Assembly (NCBI GenBank): GCA_016702555.1
Contig: JADJDV010000001.1
Span: 62,001-126,000, forward strand
DNA: 64,000 nucleotides
Origin: Burkholderiales bacterium
GTDB taxonomy: Bacteria > Pseudomonadota > Gammaproteobacteria > Burkholderiales > Burkholderiaceae_C
Reading direction: 5' to 3'
Shown here: positions 16,929 to 26,065 of the stretch, one piece after another
How positions within the stretch are numbered: the first letter of the stretch is position 1
Layout: each line of letters starts with the position of its first letter
Made by a program: the position numbers and the translations under genes
The notes under the pieces: model-generated
What the model was told of the DNA's origin: nothing
The model's database searches: none
What the model saw: only the letters and a program-made list of their open reading frames with translations

Positions 16929-18752
16929 ATGCCACGCAAGACCACGCCCGCCAAGCCGACCCGCCCGATGTCGCACCGCCGCACTCCCGGGCCGCGCAGC
17001 GCCGTCGAATCCGCCGACCCGGCGCGGCGCACGGAAACCGACACCGAACGGCTCGACCGGCTGATACAGACCGCGGTGGCACCGCTGGCCGGCAACCTGT
17101 CGCCGATCGCGCTCAGCCTGGCCTTCGCCGACTGGGCCTGGCACCTGGCGGCCTCGCCCGGGCGTCAGCTGGAGCTGACGACACTGGCGGCGCAACTGGC
17201 CAGCGACACGCTGCACACGCCCTTGCACGGTGCCGAGGACGGCGCCGCACCCAACGGCGACCCACGCTTTCGCGCCGAAGCCTGGGGCCAGTGGCCGTTC
17301 AGCCTGTGGCGCGCAGCCTTCAACAACGCCGAGGCGTTCTGGCGCGAGGCCGCGCGGGTGCCCGGCGTGAGCGAGCACCACACGGCGCTGGTCGACTTCT
17401 TCGCACGCCAGTACCTGGACATGATGTCGCCGGCCAACCGCCTGCTGACCAACCCGGTGGTGCTGAAGAACGCCATCGACAGCGGCGGCACCGCGCTGGC
17501 GCAGGGCTGGCAGAACTGGCTGGCCGACGCCACCGGCGTGCCGACGGCCGAGGACATCGCCAACCAGGGCCGCTTCGTGGTGGGCGGCAACGTGGCCACC
17601 ACGCCCGGCAAGGTGGTGTTCCGCAACCACCTGATCGAGCTGATCCGCTACGCGCCGCAGACGCGACAGGTGCACACCGAGCCGCTGCTGATCGTGCCGT
17701 CGTGGATCATGAAGTTCTACATCCTCGACCTGTCGCCGCACAACTCGATGGTGCGCTACCTGGTCGAACAGGGTCACACCGTCTACATGATCTCCTGGCG
17801 CAACCCGGACGAGTCGGACCGTGAACTGAGCATGGACAACTACCTGCAGATGGGCGTGCTCGACGCCATCGGCGCCGTGGGCGAGGACGCCGACGCCGCG
17901 CAGATCCACGCCATGGGCTACTGCCTGGGCGGCACGCTGCTGGCCATGGCCGCCGCCGCGCTGGCGCGCACCGAGGGCGTGGCCGGCTACGCGCATCTGC
18001 CGGCACTGAAGACGCTCAGCCTCTTGGCGGCGCAGGTCGACTTCTCCGAGCCCGGCGAGCTGGGCCTGTTCATCGACGAAAGCCAGGTCAACCTGCTCGA
18101 CCACCTGACCAAGGGCCAGGGTTTTCTCAAGGGCTCGCAGATGGCGGGCTCGTTCCAGTTCCTGCATTCGCGCGACCTGGTCTGGACGCGCCGCATGCGC
18201 GAATACCTGATGGGCGAGCGCGACCAGGGCAACGACCTGATGGCATGGAACGCCGACACCACGCGGCTGCCGGCGCGCATGCACCACGAGTACCTGGTCG
18301 CGCTGTACCTGAAGAACGCGCTGGCGCACGGCCGCTACATGGTCGGCGACAGCTCGATCTCGATGAACGACCTGGAGCTGCCGATCTTCATGGTCGGGAC
18401 CGAGCGCGACCACGTCTCGCCCTGGCGCTCGGTCTACAAGCTGCACCACCTGACCGACGCCGAGATCACCTTCGTGCTCACCAGCGGCGGCCACAACGCC
18501 GGCATCGTCTCCGAGCCCGGCCACCCGCGGCGGCGCCACCAGATCGCCACCCGCCCCGCGCACGGGCGCTGGCTCGACGCCGACCACTGGCTCCAGACCG
18601 CCCAGCGGCACGAGGGCTCGTGGTGGCCTGCCTGGCAACAGTGGCTGGCGACGCACTCATCGGCGCCGGTCAGGGCCCGGGCAATTCCCGCCAACCGCGC
18701 CGTCTGCGACGCGCCGGGTGAGTATGTGATGCAGCGCTACGCGGGCGACTGA
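16929..18752 (+). CDS. phaC: Class I poly(3-hydroxyalkanoate) synthase PhaC
   Basis: PhaC polymerises (R)-3-hydroxyacyl-CoA into storage polyester at granule surfaces. The 607-residue product has the N-terminal PhaC domain (FNNAEAFWREAARVPGVSEH) and the alpha/beta-hydrolase part. The lipase-like box is GYCLGG with catalytic Cys332; Asp494 (VGTERDHVSPW) and His522 (SGGHNAGIVSEPG) complete the triad. Its length is typical of class I enzymes. No phaA, phaB or phasin gene lies next to it, unlike the Cupriavidus phaCAB layout. The start at MPRKTTPAK has only a weak ribosome site. Confidence 0.95.
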   Translation: MPRKTTPAKPTRPMSHRRTPGPRSAVESADPARRTETDTERLDRLIQTAVAPLAGNLSPIALSLAFADWAWHLAASPGRQLELTTLAAQLASDTLHTPLHGAEDGAAPNGDPRFRAEAWGQWPFSLWRAAFNNAEAFWREAARVPGVSEHHTALVDFFARQYLDMMSPANRLLTNPVVLKNAIDSGGTALAQGWQNWLADATGVPTAEDIANQGRFVVGGNVATTPGKVVFRNHLIELIRYAPQTRQVHTEPLLIVPSWIMKFYILDLSPHNSMVRYLVEQGHTVYMISWRNPDESDRELSMDNYLQMGVLDAIGAVGEDADAAQIHAMGYCLGGTLLAMAAAALARTEGVAGYAHLPALKTLSLLAAQVDFSEPGELGLFIDESQVNLLDHLTKGQGFLKGSQMAGSFQFLHSRDLVWTRRMREYLMGERDQGNDLMAWNADTTRLPARMHHEYLVALYLKNALAHGRYMVGDSSISMNDLELPIFMVGTERDHVSPWRSVYKLHHLTDAEITFVLTSGGHNAGIVSEPGHPRRRHQIATRPAHGRWLDADHWLQTAQRHEGSWWPAWQQWLATHSSAPVRARAIPANRAVCDAPGEYVMQRYAGD

Positions 18753-18929
18753 GGCACCGGTGCGCCGGCATTGGCAGAACCCAAGCAAGGATTTGATCAA
18801 TCGCAAATCAGGCTGGAATCGCGGAATCCGTCGCGTGATTTGCCTTGCAGTGTCGCGCGATTCATGTCTCGCCTCCCGTGCCAGCCGACGTGAGACACTG
18901 CGGCCGTTGACACTGCGCGGTTCGCACCC

Positions 18930-19280
18930 ATGGCCTGGCTTGCCACCAAATACCTCGTCACCGCCGCCTTGGTGGTGCTGATCTCCGAAGCCGCCAAGCG
19001 CAGCGACCGCCTGGGCGGCCTGATCGCCGCGCTGCCCCTGGTCACCGTGCTCACGCTGATCTGGCTGTACGCTGAAAAGCAACCGGCCGAGCGCATCAGC
19101 AAGCACGCGTACTACACCTTCTGGTACGTGCTGCCCACGCTGCCCATGTTTGCGCTGTTCCCGGCCATGCACCGCGCCTGGGGATTCTGGGGGGCGCTGG
19201 CGAGCAGTGCGCTGCTCACCGTCGCCTGCTTCGCCGCGCTGGCCTGGGTGCTGCGGCGCTTGGGGCTTGAGTTGATGTGA
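18930..19280 (+). CDS. DUF3147-like small membrane protein
   Basis: The protein is 116 residues with four hydrophobic segments, including YLVTAALVVLISEAAKRSDR, GGLIAALPLVTVLTLIWLY and a central YYTFWYVLPTLPMFALFPA. It resembles DUF3147 inner-membrane proteins, whose function is unknown. It stands alone between phaC, with a 177-bp gap in which no feature was seen, and the converging RND efflux genes. Confidence 0.8.
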   Translation: MAWLATKYLVTAALVVLISEAAKRSDRLGGLIAALPLVTVLTLIWLYAEKQPAERISKHAYYTFWYVLPTLPMFALFPAMHRAWGFWGALASSALLTVACFAALAWVLRRLGLELM

Positions 19281-19319
19281 GGCGCGCACCCGCCCAGCGG
19301 CCCAGCAGCGTGCGGGCGC

Positions 19320-22300
19320 TCAGGCGTGCGGCGCCGGTTGGGCTTCGGTCGGTAGATTGACGGGGGCCGTGTTGGCGCCCGGCACGCGCTGGCGCGCCAG
19401 CATGGCGTACATGGTGGGCACGACGAAGAGGGTGAGCAGCGTGCCCAGGCTCATGCCGCCGACGATGACCCAGCCGATCTGGCGCCGGCTTTCGGCGCCC
19501 GCACCCGTGGCCAGCGCCAGCGGAACCGCGCCCAGCACCATGGCGCCGGTGGTCATCAAAATGGGGCGCAGGCGCTGCGCGCTGGCGTGGATCAGCGCCT
19601 CCAACATCGGCTCGCCGCGCTGGCGCAACTGGTTGGTGAACTCGACGATCAGGATGCCGTGCTTGGTGACCAAACCCACCAGCGTGATCAGGCCGATCTG
19701 CGAGTACACGTTGAGCGAGCCGCCGGTGAACTTCAGCGCCAGCAGCGCCCCGATCATCGACAGCGGCACCGAGAACATGATGATCAGCGGATCGACAAAG
19801 CTCTCGAACTGCGCGGCCAGCACCAGAAAGATGAACAGCAGCGCCAGCACAAACACCACCATCAGCGCGCCCTGGCTGGAGCGGAACTCGCGCGAGATGC
19901 CGTTCAAGTCGGTCGTGTAGCCGCTTTTCAGCACCTGGTTTGCGGTCTGGTCGAGAAAGGCCAGCGCCTCGCCCAGCGAATAGTCGGCCGCCAGGTTGGC
20001 GGTGAGCGTGGCCGAGCGGCGCTGGCCGAAGTGGTTCAGCTCGCGCGGGGCCACGCTTTCGTGCACCTTGACCAGTGCGGACAGCGGCACCATGGCGTCC
20101 ACGCCGCCCTTGCTGGCGCGCAGCTGGATGCGGTCGATGTCCTCGGGCGTGCTGCGGCCGGTGGCAGCCGTCTGCACGATCACGTCGTACTGCTCGGCAT
20201 CGCGCTTGTAGCGCGTGACCTGGCGGCCGCCCAGCATGGTTTCGATGGCGCGCGCCACGGCTTCGACGCTCACCCCCAGGTCGGCCGCGCGCTCGCGGTC
20301 CACCTCCACGCGCAGCTCGGGTTTCGACAGCCGCAAGTCCACATCGGGCGCGACAAGGCCAGGGTTCTTGGCCACCTCGTCCATCAGCTTGCGCATCACG
20401 GTGTTGAGGTTCGCGTAGCTGTCGGACGTCTGCACCACGAAGTTGACCGGCCGCTCGCGAAAGCCCTGGCCGAGCGACGGCGGCGTGACCGGAAAGGCGT
20501 TGACGCCCGCCAGCTGGTTGAACCTGGGCTGCAGTTCGCGCGCGATGTCGAGTGTGGAGCGCGTGCGCTCTGACCAATCCACCGCGCGGTACACCACGCT
20601 GCCCTGCGACACGCTGGGGTTGCCGATGTTGGCGAAGATGCTGGCGAACTCGGGGTATTGCTGGCCAATGGCTTCCAGCTGGCGCGCGTAGCGGTCGGTG
20701 TAGTCCAGCGTGGCGCCGTCGGGCGCGTTGATGTTGGCCAGGATGACGCCGCGGTCTTCCAGCGGCGACAGCTCTTGCCGCATGTTGGGGTAGATCATCG
20801 CAATGGCCACGGCACAGCCGGCCATCACCGCCAGCACCCCCCAGCGCCCGCCCGTCAGCACGCGGCGCAGCAGGCGGCCGTAGCCATTGGACAGCGCCGT
20901 CAGCCAGCGCTCCATGCTGCGGTCGAACCAGTTGGGCTGGGGGTTGTGCTTGAGCAGCAGCGAGCACAGCATGGGCGACAGCGTCAGCGCCACAAAGCCC
21001 GACACCACCACGGCGCCGGCCAGCGCCAGCGCGAATTCGACAAACAAGCGCCCGGTGCGCCCCGGCGTGAAGGCCAGCGGCGCGAACACCGCCGCCAGCG
21101 TCAGCGTCATGGCGACGATGGCAAAGCCGATTTCCTTGGCGCCGTGGATGGCGGCGGCAAAGGGCGCCATGCCTTCTTCGATGTGGCGGTAGATGTTCTC
21201 CAGCATCACGATGGCGTCGTCCACCACCAGGCCGATGGCCAGCACCAGCGCCAGCAGCGTCAGCGTGTTGATCGAAAAGCCCGCCAGCTGCATCAGCGCG
21301 AACGAGCCGATCAGGCTGACCGGAATCGTGACGATGGGAATGATGGACGCGCGCACCGTGCGCAAGAAGACAAAGATGACCAGCGCCACCAGCGCCACCG
21401 CTTCGGCAATGGTCTGGTACACGCTTTTCACCGCGCGGTCGATGAATACCGAGTTGTCGTTGGCGATCTCGATCTTGACGTCGGGCGGCATGTCTTCCTG
21501 CAGGCGCGGCAACATCTCGCGCACGCCCTTGGACAGCTCCAGCGGGTTGGCGGTGGCCTGGCGGATCACGCCGGCCGAGATCGACGGCCGGCCGTTCAGC
21601 CGCACGGCGCTGCGCTCGTCGGCGGCGCCCTCCTCCACCCGGCCCACGTCGCGCACGCGCACCGGAAAACCGCCCACGTTCCTGACCACGATGTCGCTGA
21701 ACTGCGCTGGTGTCGTCAGGTCGGTGTGCGAGATGACGGAGAACTCGCGCTGCTGTGATTCGATGCGGCCGGCGGGCAGCTCCAGGTTGCTGCGGCGGAT
21801 GGCGTCTTCGACATCCTGCGTGGTCAGCTTGTAGGCGGCCAGCTTGTCGGCGTCGAGCCAGACGCGCATGGCGAACTTGCGCTCGCCAAAAATGCGCACG
21901 TCGGCCACGCCGGTCACGGTTTGCAGGCGTGCCTTGACGATGCGGTTGACCAGGTCGTTGATGTCCAGCCGCGATCGCGTGTCGCTGGAGAAGGCCAGCC
22001 ACACGACCGGGAAGGCATCGGCCTCGACCTTGGCGATGACCGGCTCGTCAATGGCCTGCGGCAGCTTGTTGCGCACGCGCGAGACGCGGTCGCGCACCTC
22101 GGCGGCGGCGGTGTCGGCATCTTTCTCGAGCCGAAAGCGCACGCTGATCTGCGCCTGCTCGGGGCGGCTGATGGAGGTCAGCACATCGACCGCGTCGATG
22201 CCGGCAATCGAGTCTTCCAGCGGCTTGGTCACCTGCGACTCGATCACCTCGGCCGAGGCGCCGGCGTAGCGCACGCTCACCGTCACCACCGGCTCGTCGA

Positions 22301-22418
22301 TCTTGGGGTATTCGCGCACCGCCAGCCGCGTGTAGCTGACGGCGCCGATCAGCAGGATCAGCAGCGACAGCACGGTGGCGAACACCGGGCGGCGGATGGA
22401 GATTTCGGCGATCTGCAT
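19320..22418 (-). CDS. RND efflux permease subunit (HAE1 family)
   Basis: This 1032-residue inner-membrane proton antiporter forms the pump of a tripartite multidrug-type efflux system. The start MQIAEISIRRPVFATVLSLL is typical, as are GSFALMQLAGFSINTLTLLA, VLAIGLVVDDAIVMLENIYR (helix 4 with the proton-relay Asp pair) and the C-terminal TLVGLVTKHGILIVEFTNQL. The second periplasmic loop and the duplicated 6+6 helix plan are complete. It lies 12 bp downstream of the adaptor gene. No outer-membrane factor gene is seen, so a TolC-like partner must be elsewhere. Confidence 0.95.
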   Translation of the reverse strand: MQIAEISIRRPVFATVLSLLILLIGAVSYTRLAVREYPKIDEPVVTVSVRYAGASAEVIESQVTKPLEDSIAGIDAVDVLTSISRPEQAQISVRFRLEKDADTAAAEVRDRVSRVRNKLPQAIDEPVIAKVEADAFPVVWLAFSSDTRSRLDINDLVNRIVKARLQTVTGVADVRIFGERKFAMRVWLDADKLAAYKLTTQDVEDAIRRSNLELPAGRIESQQREFSVISHTDLTTPAQFSDIVVRNVGGFPVRVRDVGRVEEGAADERSAVRLNGRPSISAGVIRQATANPLELSKGVREMLPRLQEDMPPDVKIEIANDNSVFIDRAVKSVYQTIAEAVALVALVIFVFLRTVRASIIPIVTIPVSLIGSFALMQLAGFSINTLTLLALVLAIGLVVDDAIVMLENIYRHIEEGMAPFAAAIHGAKEIGFAIVAMTLTLAAVFAPLAFTPGRTGRLFVEFALALAGAVVVSGFVALTLSPMLCSLLLKHNPQPNWFDRSMERWLTALSNGYGRLLRRVLTGGRWGVLAVMAGCAVAIAMIYPNMRQELSPLEDRGVILANINAPDGATLDYTDRYARQLEAIGQQYPEFASIFANIGNPSVSQGSVVYRAVDWSERTRSTLDIARELQPRFNQLAGVNAFPVTPPSLGQGFRERPVNFVVQTSDSYANLNTVMRKLMDEVAKNPGLVAPDVDLRLSKPELRVEVDRERAADLGVSVEAVARAIETMLGGRQVTRYKRDAEQYDVIVQTAATGRSTPEDIDRIQLRASKGGVDAMVPLSALVKVHESVAPRELNHFGQRRSATLTANLAADYSLGEALAFLDQTANQVLKSGYTTDLNGISREFRSSQGALMVVFVLALLFIFLVLAAQFESFVDPLIIMFSVPLSMIGALLALKFTGGSLNVYSQIGLITLVGLVTKHGILIVEFTNQLRQRGEPMLEALIHASAQRLRPILMTTGAMVLGAVPLALATGAGAESRRQIGWVIVGGMSLGTLLTLFVVPTMYAMLARQRVPGANTAPVNLPTEAQPAPHA

Positions 22419-22430
22419 GGCCGTGGCCGG

Positions 22431-23765
22431 TCAGCGCTGGGCCACCACGCCGCAGGGGCCAGGGCCGGCCGCCGTGGGCGCCCAGGGCAGCGGCGCCGTG
22501 CCGGCGCGCGCGGCAGCCGGCGCCGACGCCGCACGGGCGCTTGACGCCACACCGTCCGGCGCGCCATGGGCGGGTGCGGCAGGCGCGGGGGTCGGCGCCT
22601 CGGCCAGCCGCACCGCCGTGCCGTCGCGCTGAATACGCTGCTGCCCGGCGGTGACGATGCGCTCGCCCTCGGCCAGACCGCGCAGGATCTCGACCTGCCC
22701 GGCCAAGCGCGTGCCGGTGGCCACGTCCATGCGCTGCGTCGTCCAGGTGGGTTTGTCATCGCCACCCGCGCCGCGCAGCAGGCGGATCACCGTCTGCCGC
22801 CCGCCCTGCGACACGATGGCCTCTTCGGGAATCATCAACGCCTGCCGGTCGTCGCCCAGGCGCGTGCCCACGCGCGCGAACATGCCGGGGCGCAGTTGCT
22901 GCAGGCGGTTGTCGATGCAGCCGCGCACGCTGAGCGAACGGCCGTTGGCGTCGATCAGCGGATCGACCGCCTGCACCACGGCGGCAAAGGCGCGGTCGGG
23001 CAAGGCCTCGACCCGCACGCGCGCCGTCTGGCCGGGGCGCACGCGTGACTGCAGGCGCTCGGGCAGGCGGAAGTCCACGTACATCGCGTTCATGTCTTCC
23101 AGGTTGACGATGTCCGAGCCTTCCTTCAGGTAGTCGCCCACGCTGATGTTGCGCAGGCCCGCGACGCCATCGAACGGCGCCAGCACGCGCAGGCGGGCGG
23201 CGGTGGCGCGCGCCAGCTCGGCCTTGGCCTGCGCCACCTGGACGGCGGCCGCGCTTTCATCGACGCCGCGCTGGCTGATGAAGCCCTGCGCCACCAGATC
23301 GCTGTTGCGCTTGTGGTTGGCCTGGGCGATCGACAGCTCGGCCTGCGCCTGCTGGATCTGCGCCTGCTGCAAGCGGTCGTCCAGCTGCACCAGCAACTGG
23401 CCGCGGCGGATGCGCTGGCCATCGCGGAAGTTGATCTGTGTGATGCGCCCGCCGACCTCGGCGCGCACCACCGTGCCCTGGCGCGAGCGCAGCGAGCCGA
23501 CGGCTTCGACGTCTTCGCGCAGTGGCTGCAGGCGCACCAGCGACGACTCGACCACCACCGGCGCGCCGCCACTGCCCGCCGCATTCGCGGGCGCGCTGGC
23601 CGCGCGCGGCGGCGGCGCGTCCGGTGTGGCCGGCTTCGGTCGCTGCCACCACCAGGCGACGCCGATCGCCCCCGCCAGCGCGAGAACGGCAACAAGAGAG
23701 GTGGTCGACTTCAAGATGCGCTTGCGGAAACAGCAGGCGCCACCGCGGCGCCGATCAGGGCACAA
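22431..23765 (-). CDS. RND efflux periplasmic adaptor (HlyD/MexE-like membrane fusion protein)
   Basis: The protein links the RND pump to an outer-membrane channel. It has an N-terminal membrane anchor (STTSLVAVLALAGAIGVAWW), a lipoyl/hairpin region with VVRAEVGGRITQINFRDGQR and QLDDRLQQAQIQQAQAELSI, and beta-barrel parts such as VAGLRNISVGDYLKEGSDIV. The C-terminus is Ala/Pro-rich. The start is uncertain: the longest frame opens with TTG at 23765, and a TTG just before KSTTSLVAV would give a more usual N-terminus. It is the first gene of the efflux unit. Confidence 0.9.
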   Translation of the reverse strand: MCPDRRRGGACCFRKRILKSTTSLVAVLALAGAIGVAWWWQRPKPATPDAPPPRAASAPANAAGSGGAPVVVESSLVRLQPLREDVEAVGSLRSRQGTVVRAEVGGRITQINFRDGQRIRRGQLLVQLDDRLQQAQIQQAQAELSIAQANHKRNSDLVAQGFISQRGVDESAAAVQVAQAKAELARATAARLRVLAPFDGVAGLRNISVGDYLKEGSDIVNLEDMNAMYVDFRLPERLQSRVRPGQTARVRVEALPDRAFAAVVQAVDPLIDANGRSLSVRGCIDNRLQQLRPGMFARVGTRLGDDRQALMIPEEAIVSQGGRQTVIRLLRGAGGDDKPTWTTQRMDVATGTRLAGQVEILRGLAEGERIVTAGQQRIQRDGTAVRLAEAPTPAPAAPAHGAPDGVASSARAASAPAAARAGTAPLPWAPTAAGPGPCGVVAQR

Positions 23766-23824
23766 AATGTAGCATCGCAGCGGCCTGCGCGCCTGGGGTC
23801 GAACCCGGCCTGCGCGCCTGCATC

Positions 23825-24262
23825 TCAGGCTTTGGGCACGCCCCGATTGGCCAATTCATCGGCGCGCTCGTTGCCCTCGTGCCCCGCATGGCCGCGCACC
23901 CAGTGCCAGTGAATGCGGTGGCCGCTGCCCTGCACCAGCGCGTCGAGCTTTTGCCACAAATCGACGTTCTTCACCGGCTGTTTGCTGGCGGTGCGCCAGC
24001 CCTTGGCCTTCCAGCCGGCGATCCACTCGGTGATGCCCTGGCGCACGTACTGGCTGTCCAGGTAAAGATCCACCTCGCATGGCCGCTTCAGCGCCAGCAG
24101 GCCCTCGATCACCGCCGTCAGCTCCATGCGGTTGTTGGTGGTCAGCGGCTCGCCGCCGAACAGCTCCTTCTCGTGCCCCGGCGCGCGCAGCAGCACGCCC
24201 CAGCCGCCAGGACCGGGGTTGCCCTTGCAGGCGCCGTCGGTGAACATCTCAACTCGATTCAA
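23825..24262 (-). CDS. rnhA: Ribonuclease HI
   Basis: It degrades the RNA strand of RNA-DNA hybrids. The product is about 145 residues with the catalytic opening FTDGACKGNPGPGGWG, the conserved Glu in NNRMELTAVIEGL, the Asp in VDLYLDSQYVRQGI, and the C-terminal HWVRGHAGHEGNERADELA. No ATG precedes the expected N-terminus; a TTG at 24262 gives NRVEMFTDG, while the ATG at 24247 would begin inside the first strand. The start overlaps the end of the methyltransferase gene by 14 bases, so the two are likely coupled. Confidence 0.93.
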   Translation of the reverse strand: MNRVEMFTDGACKGNPGPGGWGVLLRAPGHEKELFGGEPLTTNNRMELTAVIEGLLALKRPCEVDLYLDSQYVRQGITEWIAGWKAKGWRTASKQPVKNVDLWQKLDALVQGSGHRIHWHWVRGHAGHEGNERADELANRGVPKA

Positions 24263-25054
24263 GATCTTTATCCGTGTGGGTATTGGCCAGCCCCGCGCGG
24301 CCAGCGATTGAAACCGGTGCGTTGGCCCGCACCGGCGCGGTCTTCCAGGCCGCGCCGACCAGCTTGGCGCCGTGCGTGCGCTTGACCGCGACCACCACAT
24401 AGGCGGCGCCGAAGATCGGCCACCAGCGCGCGCCCACGCGGTCCATCCAGCGAAAGCGCGCCAGGCTGCGCTCGCTGCGCACCGCCGGACGCCAGCAGCC
24501 GAAGTCGATCGACTCCAGTTCGAACTCAAGCAGACGCAGCCAGTCGCGCAGCCGCCAGTGGCCGATGAACTCGCCCGCGTCGGGCAGGTAGAGCCGCCCG
24601 CGCCCGAAGCGCCGCCATTGGCGTGCGCGCCACTGGCGCAGACCCCACAGGCTGGCCGGGTTCAGGCCAGCGATGACCACCCGCCCCTCGTGCACCAGCA
24701 CGCGTTGCACCTCGCGCAGCGTGGCGTGCGGATCGGGGCTCAGCTCCAGCGTGTGCGGCAGCACCACCAGGTCCAGGCTGGCTTCGGAAAACGGCAGCGC
24801 CGCGCTGTCGGTGACCAGCGCCATGCGTTCGTGGGCCGGCGGCGACACAGCGTCGGTGGCGGTGCCAGCGGCGCGGTGGTGGCCAGCCAGCGGTGCGGCA
24901 TGCGGTTGGCCGCCAACGCATCGACGTCAGGCAAGCCGAGCTGCAAGGCGTGGTAGCCGAACACGTCGGCCAGGGCGGCGTCGAAGCGGGCGCGCTCCCA
25001 GTCCAGCAGATAGCGGCCGGGCGGTGTCTGGAACCAGTCGTGCAAGCCGGTCAC
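24249..25054 (-). pseudogene. SAM-dependent methyltransferase gene with an internal frameshift
   Basis: The N-terminal part (HDWFQTPPGRYLLDWERARF and DVFGYHALQLGLPDVDALAA) and the C-terminal part (LPFSEASLDLVVLPHTLELS, then EVQRVLVHEGRVVIAGLNPA) belong to one Comamonadaceae-type methyltransferase that normally precedes rnhA. They lie in different frames; the change falls around 24840-24900 in a GC-rich stretch. The motif post-I acidic strand and the class I fold are otherwise complete. A GTG at 25054 after GGGGGGAT is the likely start. It could be a real mutation or a sequence error. The substrate is unknown. Confidence 0.7.
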
Positions 25055-25115
25055 GATCCCCCCTGAGGCGCTGACGCGCCTTCCCCCCAGCAGGGGGACA
25101 ACGCTGGTGGCCGGT
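25055..25115 (+). repeat. Structured intergenic repeat, copy 1
   Basis: On the plus strand this reads ATCCCCCC-TGAGGCGC, then CTGACGCGCC-TTCC, then CCCCAGCAGGGGG and ACAACGCTGG-TGGCCGG. It folds as stem AGGCGC/GCGCCT with a TGAC loop, then a CCCCC/GGGGG stem. A second copy with paired base changes is at 30133-30206 on the other strand. The rest of the gap to gloB (25116-25291) shows no gene. Confidence 0.6.
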
Positions 25116-25291
25116 GGAGATGAGGCCACGGCGTTTCGCGGATGGCCTGCTCCGCGGCCTTCTGAAAGGGCTTGCTGCGCAGCCCTCGGGAAAGTTCGGC
25201 GGGACGGAAGGTGCTATCCCTCGTCGGTCGGGATGTAAAGATGGGTTCCACGGGCGGCGGCAGTTGCATCGCTTTCTATAATTCCCGACTC

Positions 25292-26065
25292 ATGGAGTTG
25301 ATTGCACTGCCCGCCTTCGAGGACAACTACTTCTGGTTGTTGCACGACGGCCAAGAAGCCCTGGTGGTGGACCCCGGCGATGCCGCGCCGGTGACCGAGG
25401 CGCTGCGCCGGCACGGCCTCAGGCTGACGAGCATTCTAGTCACGCACCACCACGGCGACCACACCGGCGGCGTGACCGAGTTGCGCGGCGCCACCGGCGC
25501 GCAGGTGTTCGGGCCGGCGCGCGAGCGCATTCCCCCGCCCTTCACGCCGCTGCACGGCGGCGACACGGTGCGGGCGCTCGGCATCACCTTCCGCGTGATC
25601 GACGTGCCCGGCCACACGGCCGGCCACATTGCCTACTTCGCCGACGCGGTGGACGGCGCGCCGCTGCTGTTTTGCGGCGACACGCTGTTCTCGGGCGGCT
25701 GCGGGCGCATCTTCGAGGGCACGCCGGCGCAGATGCTGGCCTCGCTCGACACCTTGGCGGCGCTGCCGGCCGACACCCGGGTGGGCTGCGCGCACGAGTA
25801 CACGCTCTCCAACCTGCGCTTCGCGCGCGCCGTCGAACCCGGCAACACCGCGCTGGCGCAATACCAGCAACACTGCCAGGCGCTGCGCGAGGCCGGCACG
25901 CCGACGCTGCCCACCACCATCGGCACCGAGCGCGCCATCAACCCCTTTCTCCGCAGCCGCGAGCGCGCCGTCACGCAGGCCGTGCGCACGCACGCGGCCC
26001 TTGCCACCGACGACGACGTGGCGGTGTTCGCCGCCCTGCGTCAATGGAAGAACGAATTCCGATGA
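25292..26065 (+). CDS. gloB: Hydroxyacylglutathione hydrolase (glyoxalase II)
   Basis: It hydrolyses S-lactoylglutathione to lactate and glutathione, the second step of methylglyoxal detoxification. The 257-residue product has the metallo-beta-lactamase metal motif VTHHHGDHTGG, DVPGHTAGHIAYF and LFCGDTLFSGGCGRIFEGT, and the glyoxalase II C-terminal region with CAHEYTLSNLRFA and NPFLRSRE. The start at MELIALPAFEDNYFWLL is the family norm; a longer open frame to 25172 reads through non-coding sequence. It overlaps mltD by four bases (ATGA). Confidence 0.95.
   Translation: MELIALPAFEDNYFWLLHDGQEALVVDPGDAAPVTEALRRHGLRLTSILVTHHHGDHTGGVTELRGATGAQVFGPARERIPPPFTPLHGGDTVRALGITFRVIDVPGHTAGHIAYFADAVDGAPLLFCGDTLFSGGCGRIFEGTPAQMLASLDTLAALPADTRVGCAHEYTLSNLRFARAVEPGNTALAQYQQHCQALREAGTPTLPTTIGTERAINPFLRSRERAVTQAVRTHAALATDDDVAVFAALRQWKNEFR

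Noticed and set aside
16872..18656. Long open frame on the strand opposite phaC (594 codons)
   Set aside because: It is a shadow of phaC: GC-rich codon bias keeps the antisense frame open. Its translation is rich in His, Arg, Gln and Val with no domain.
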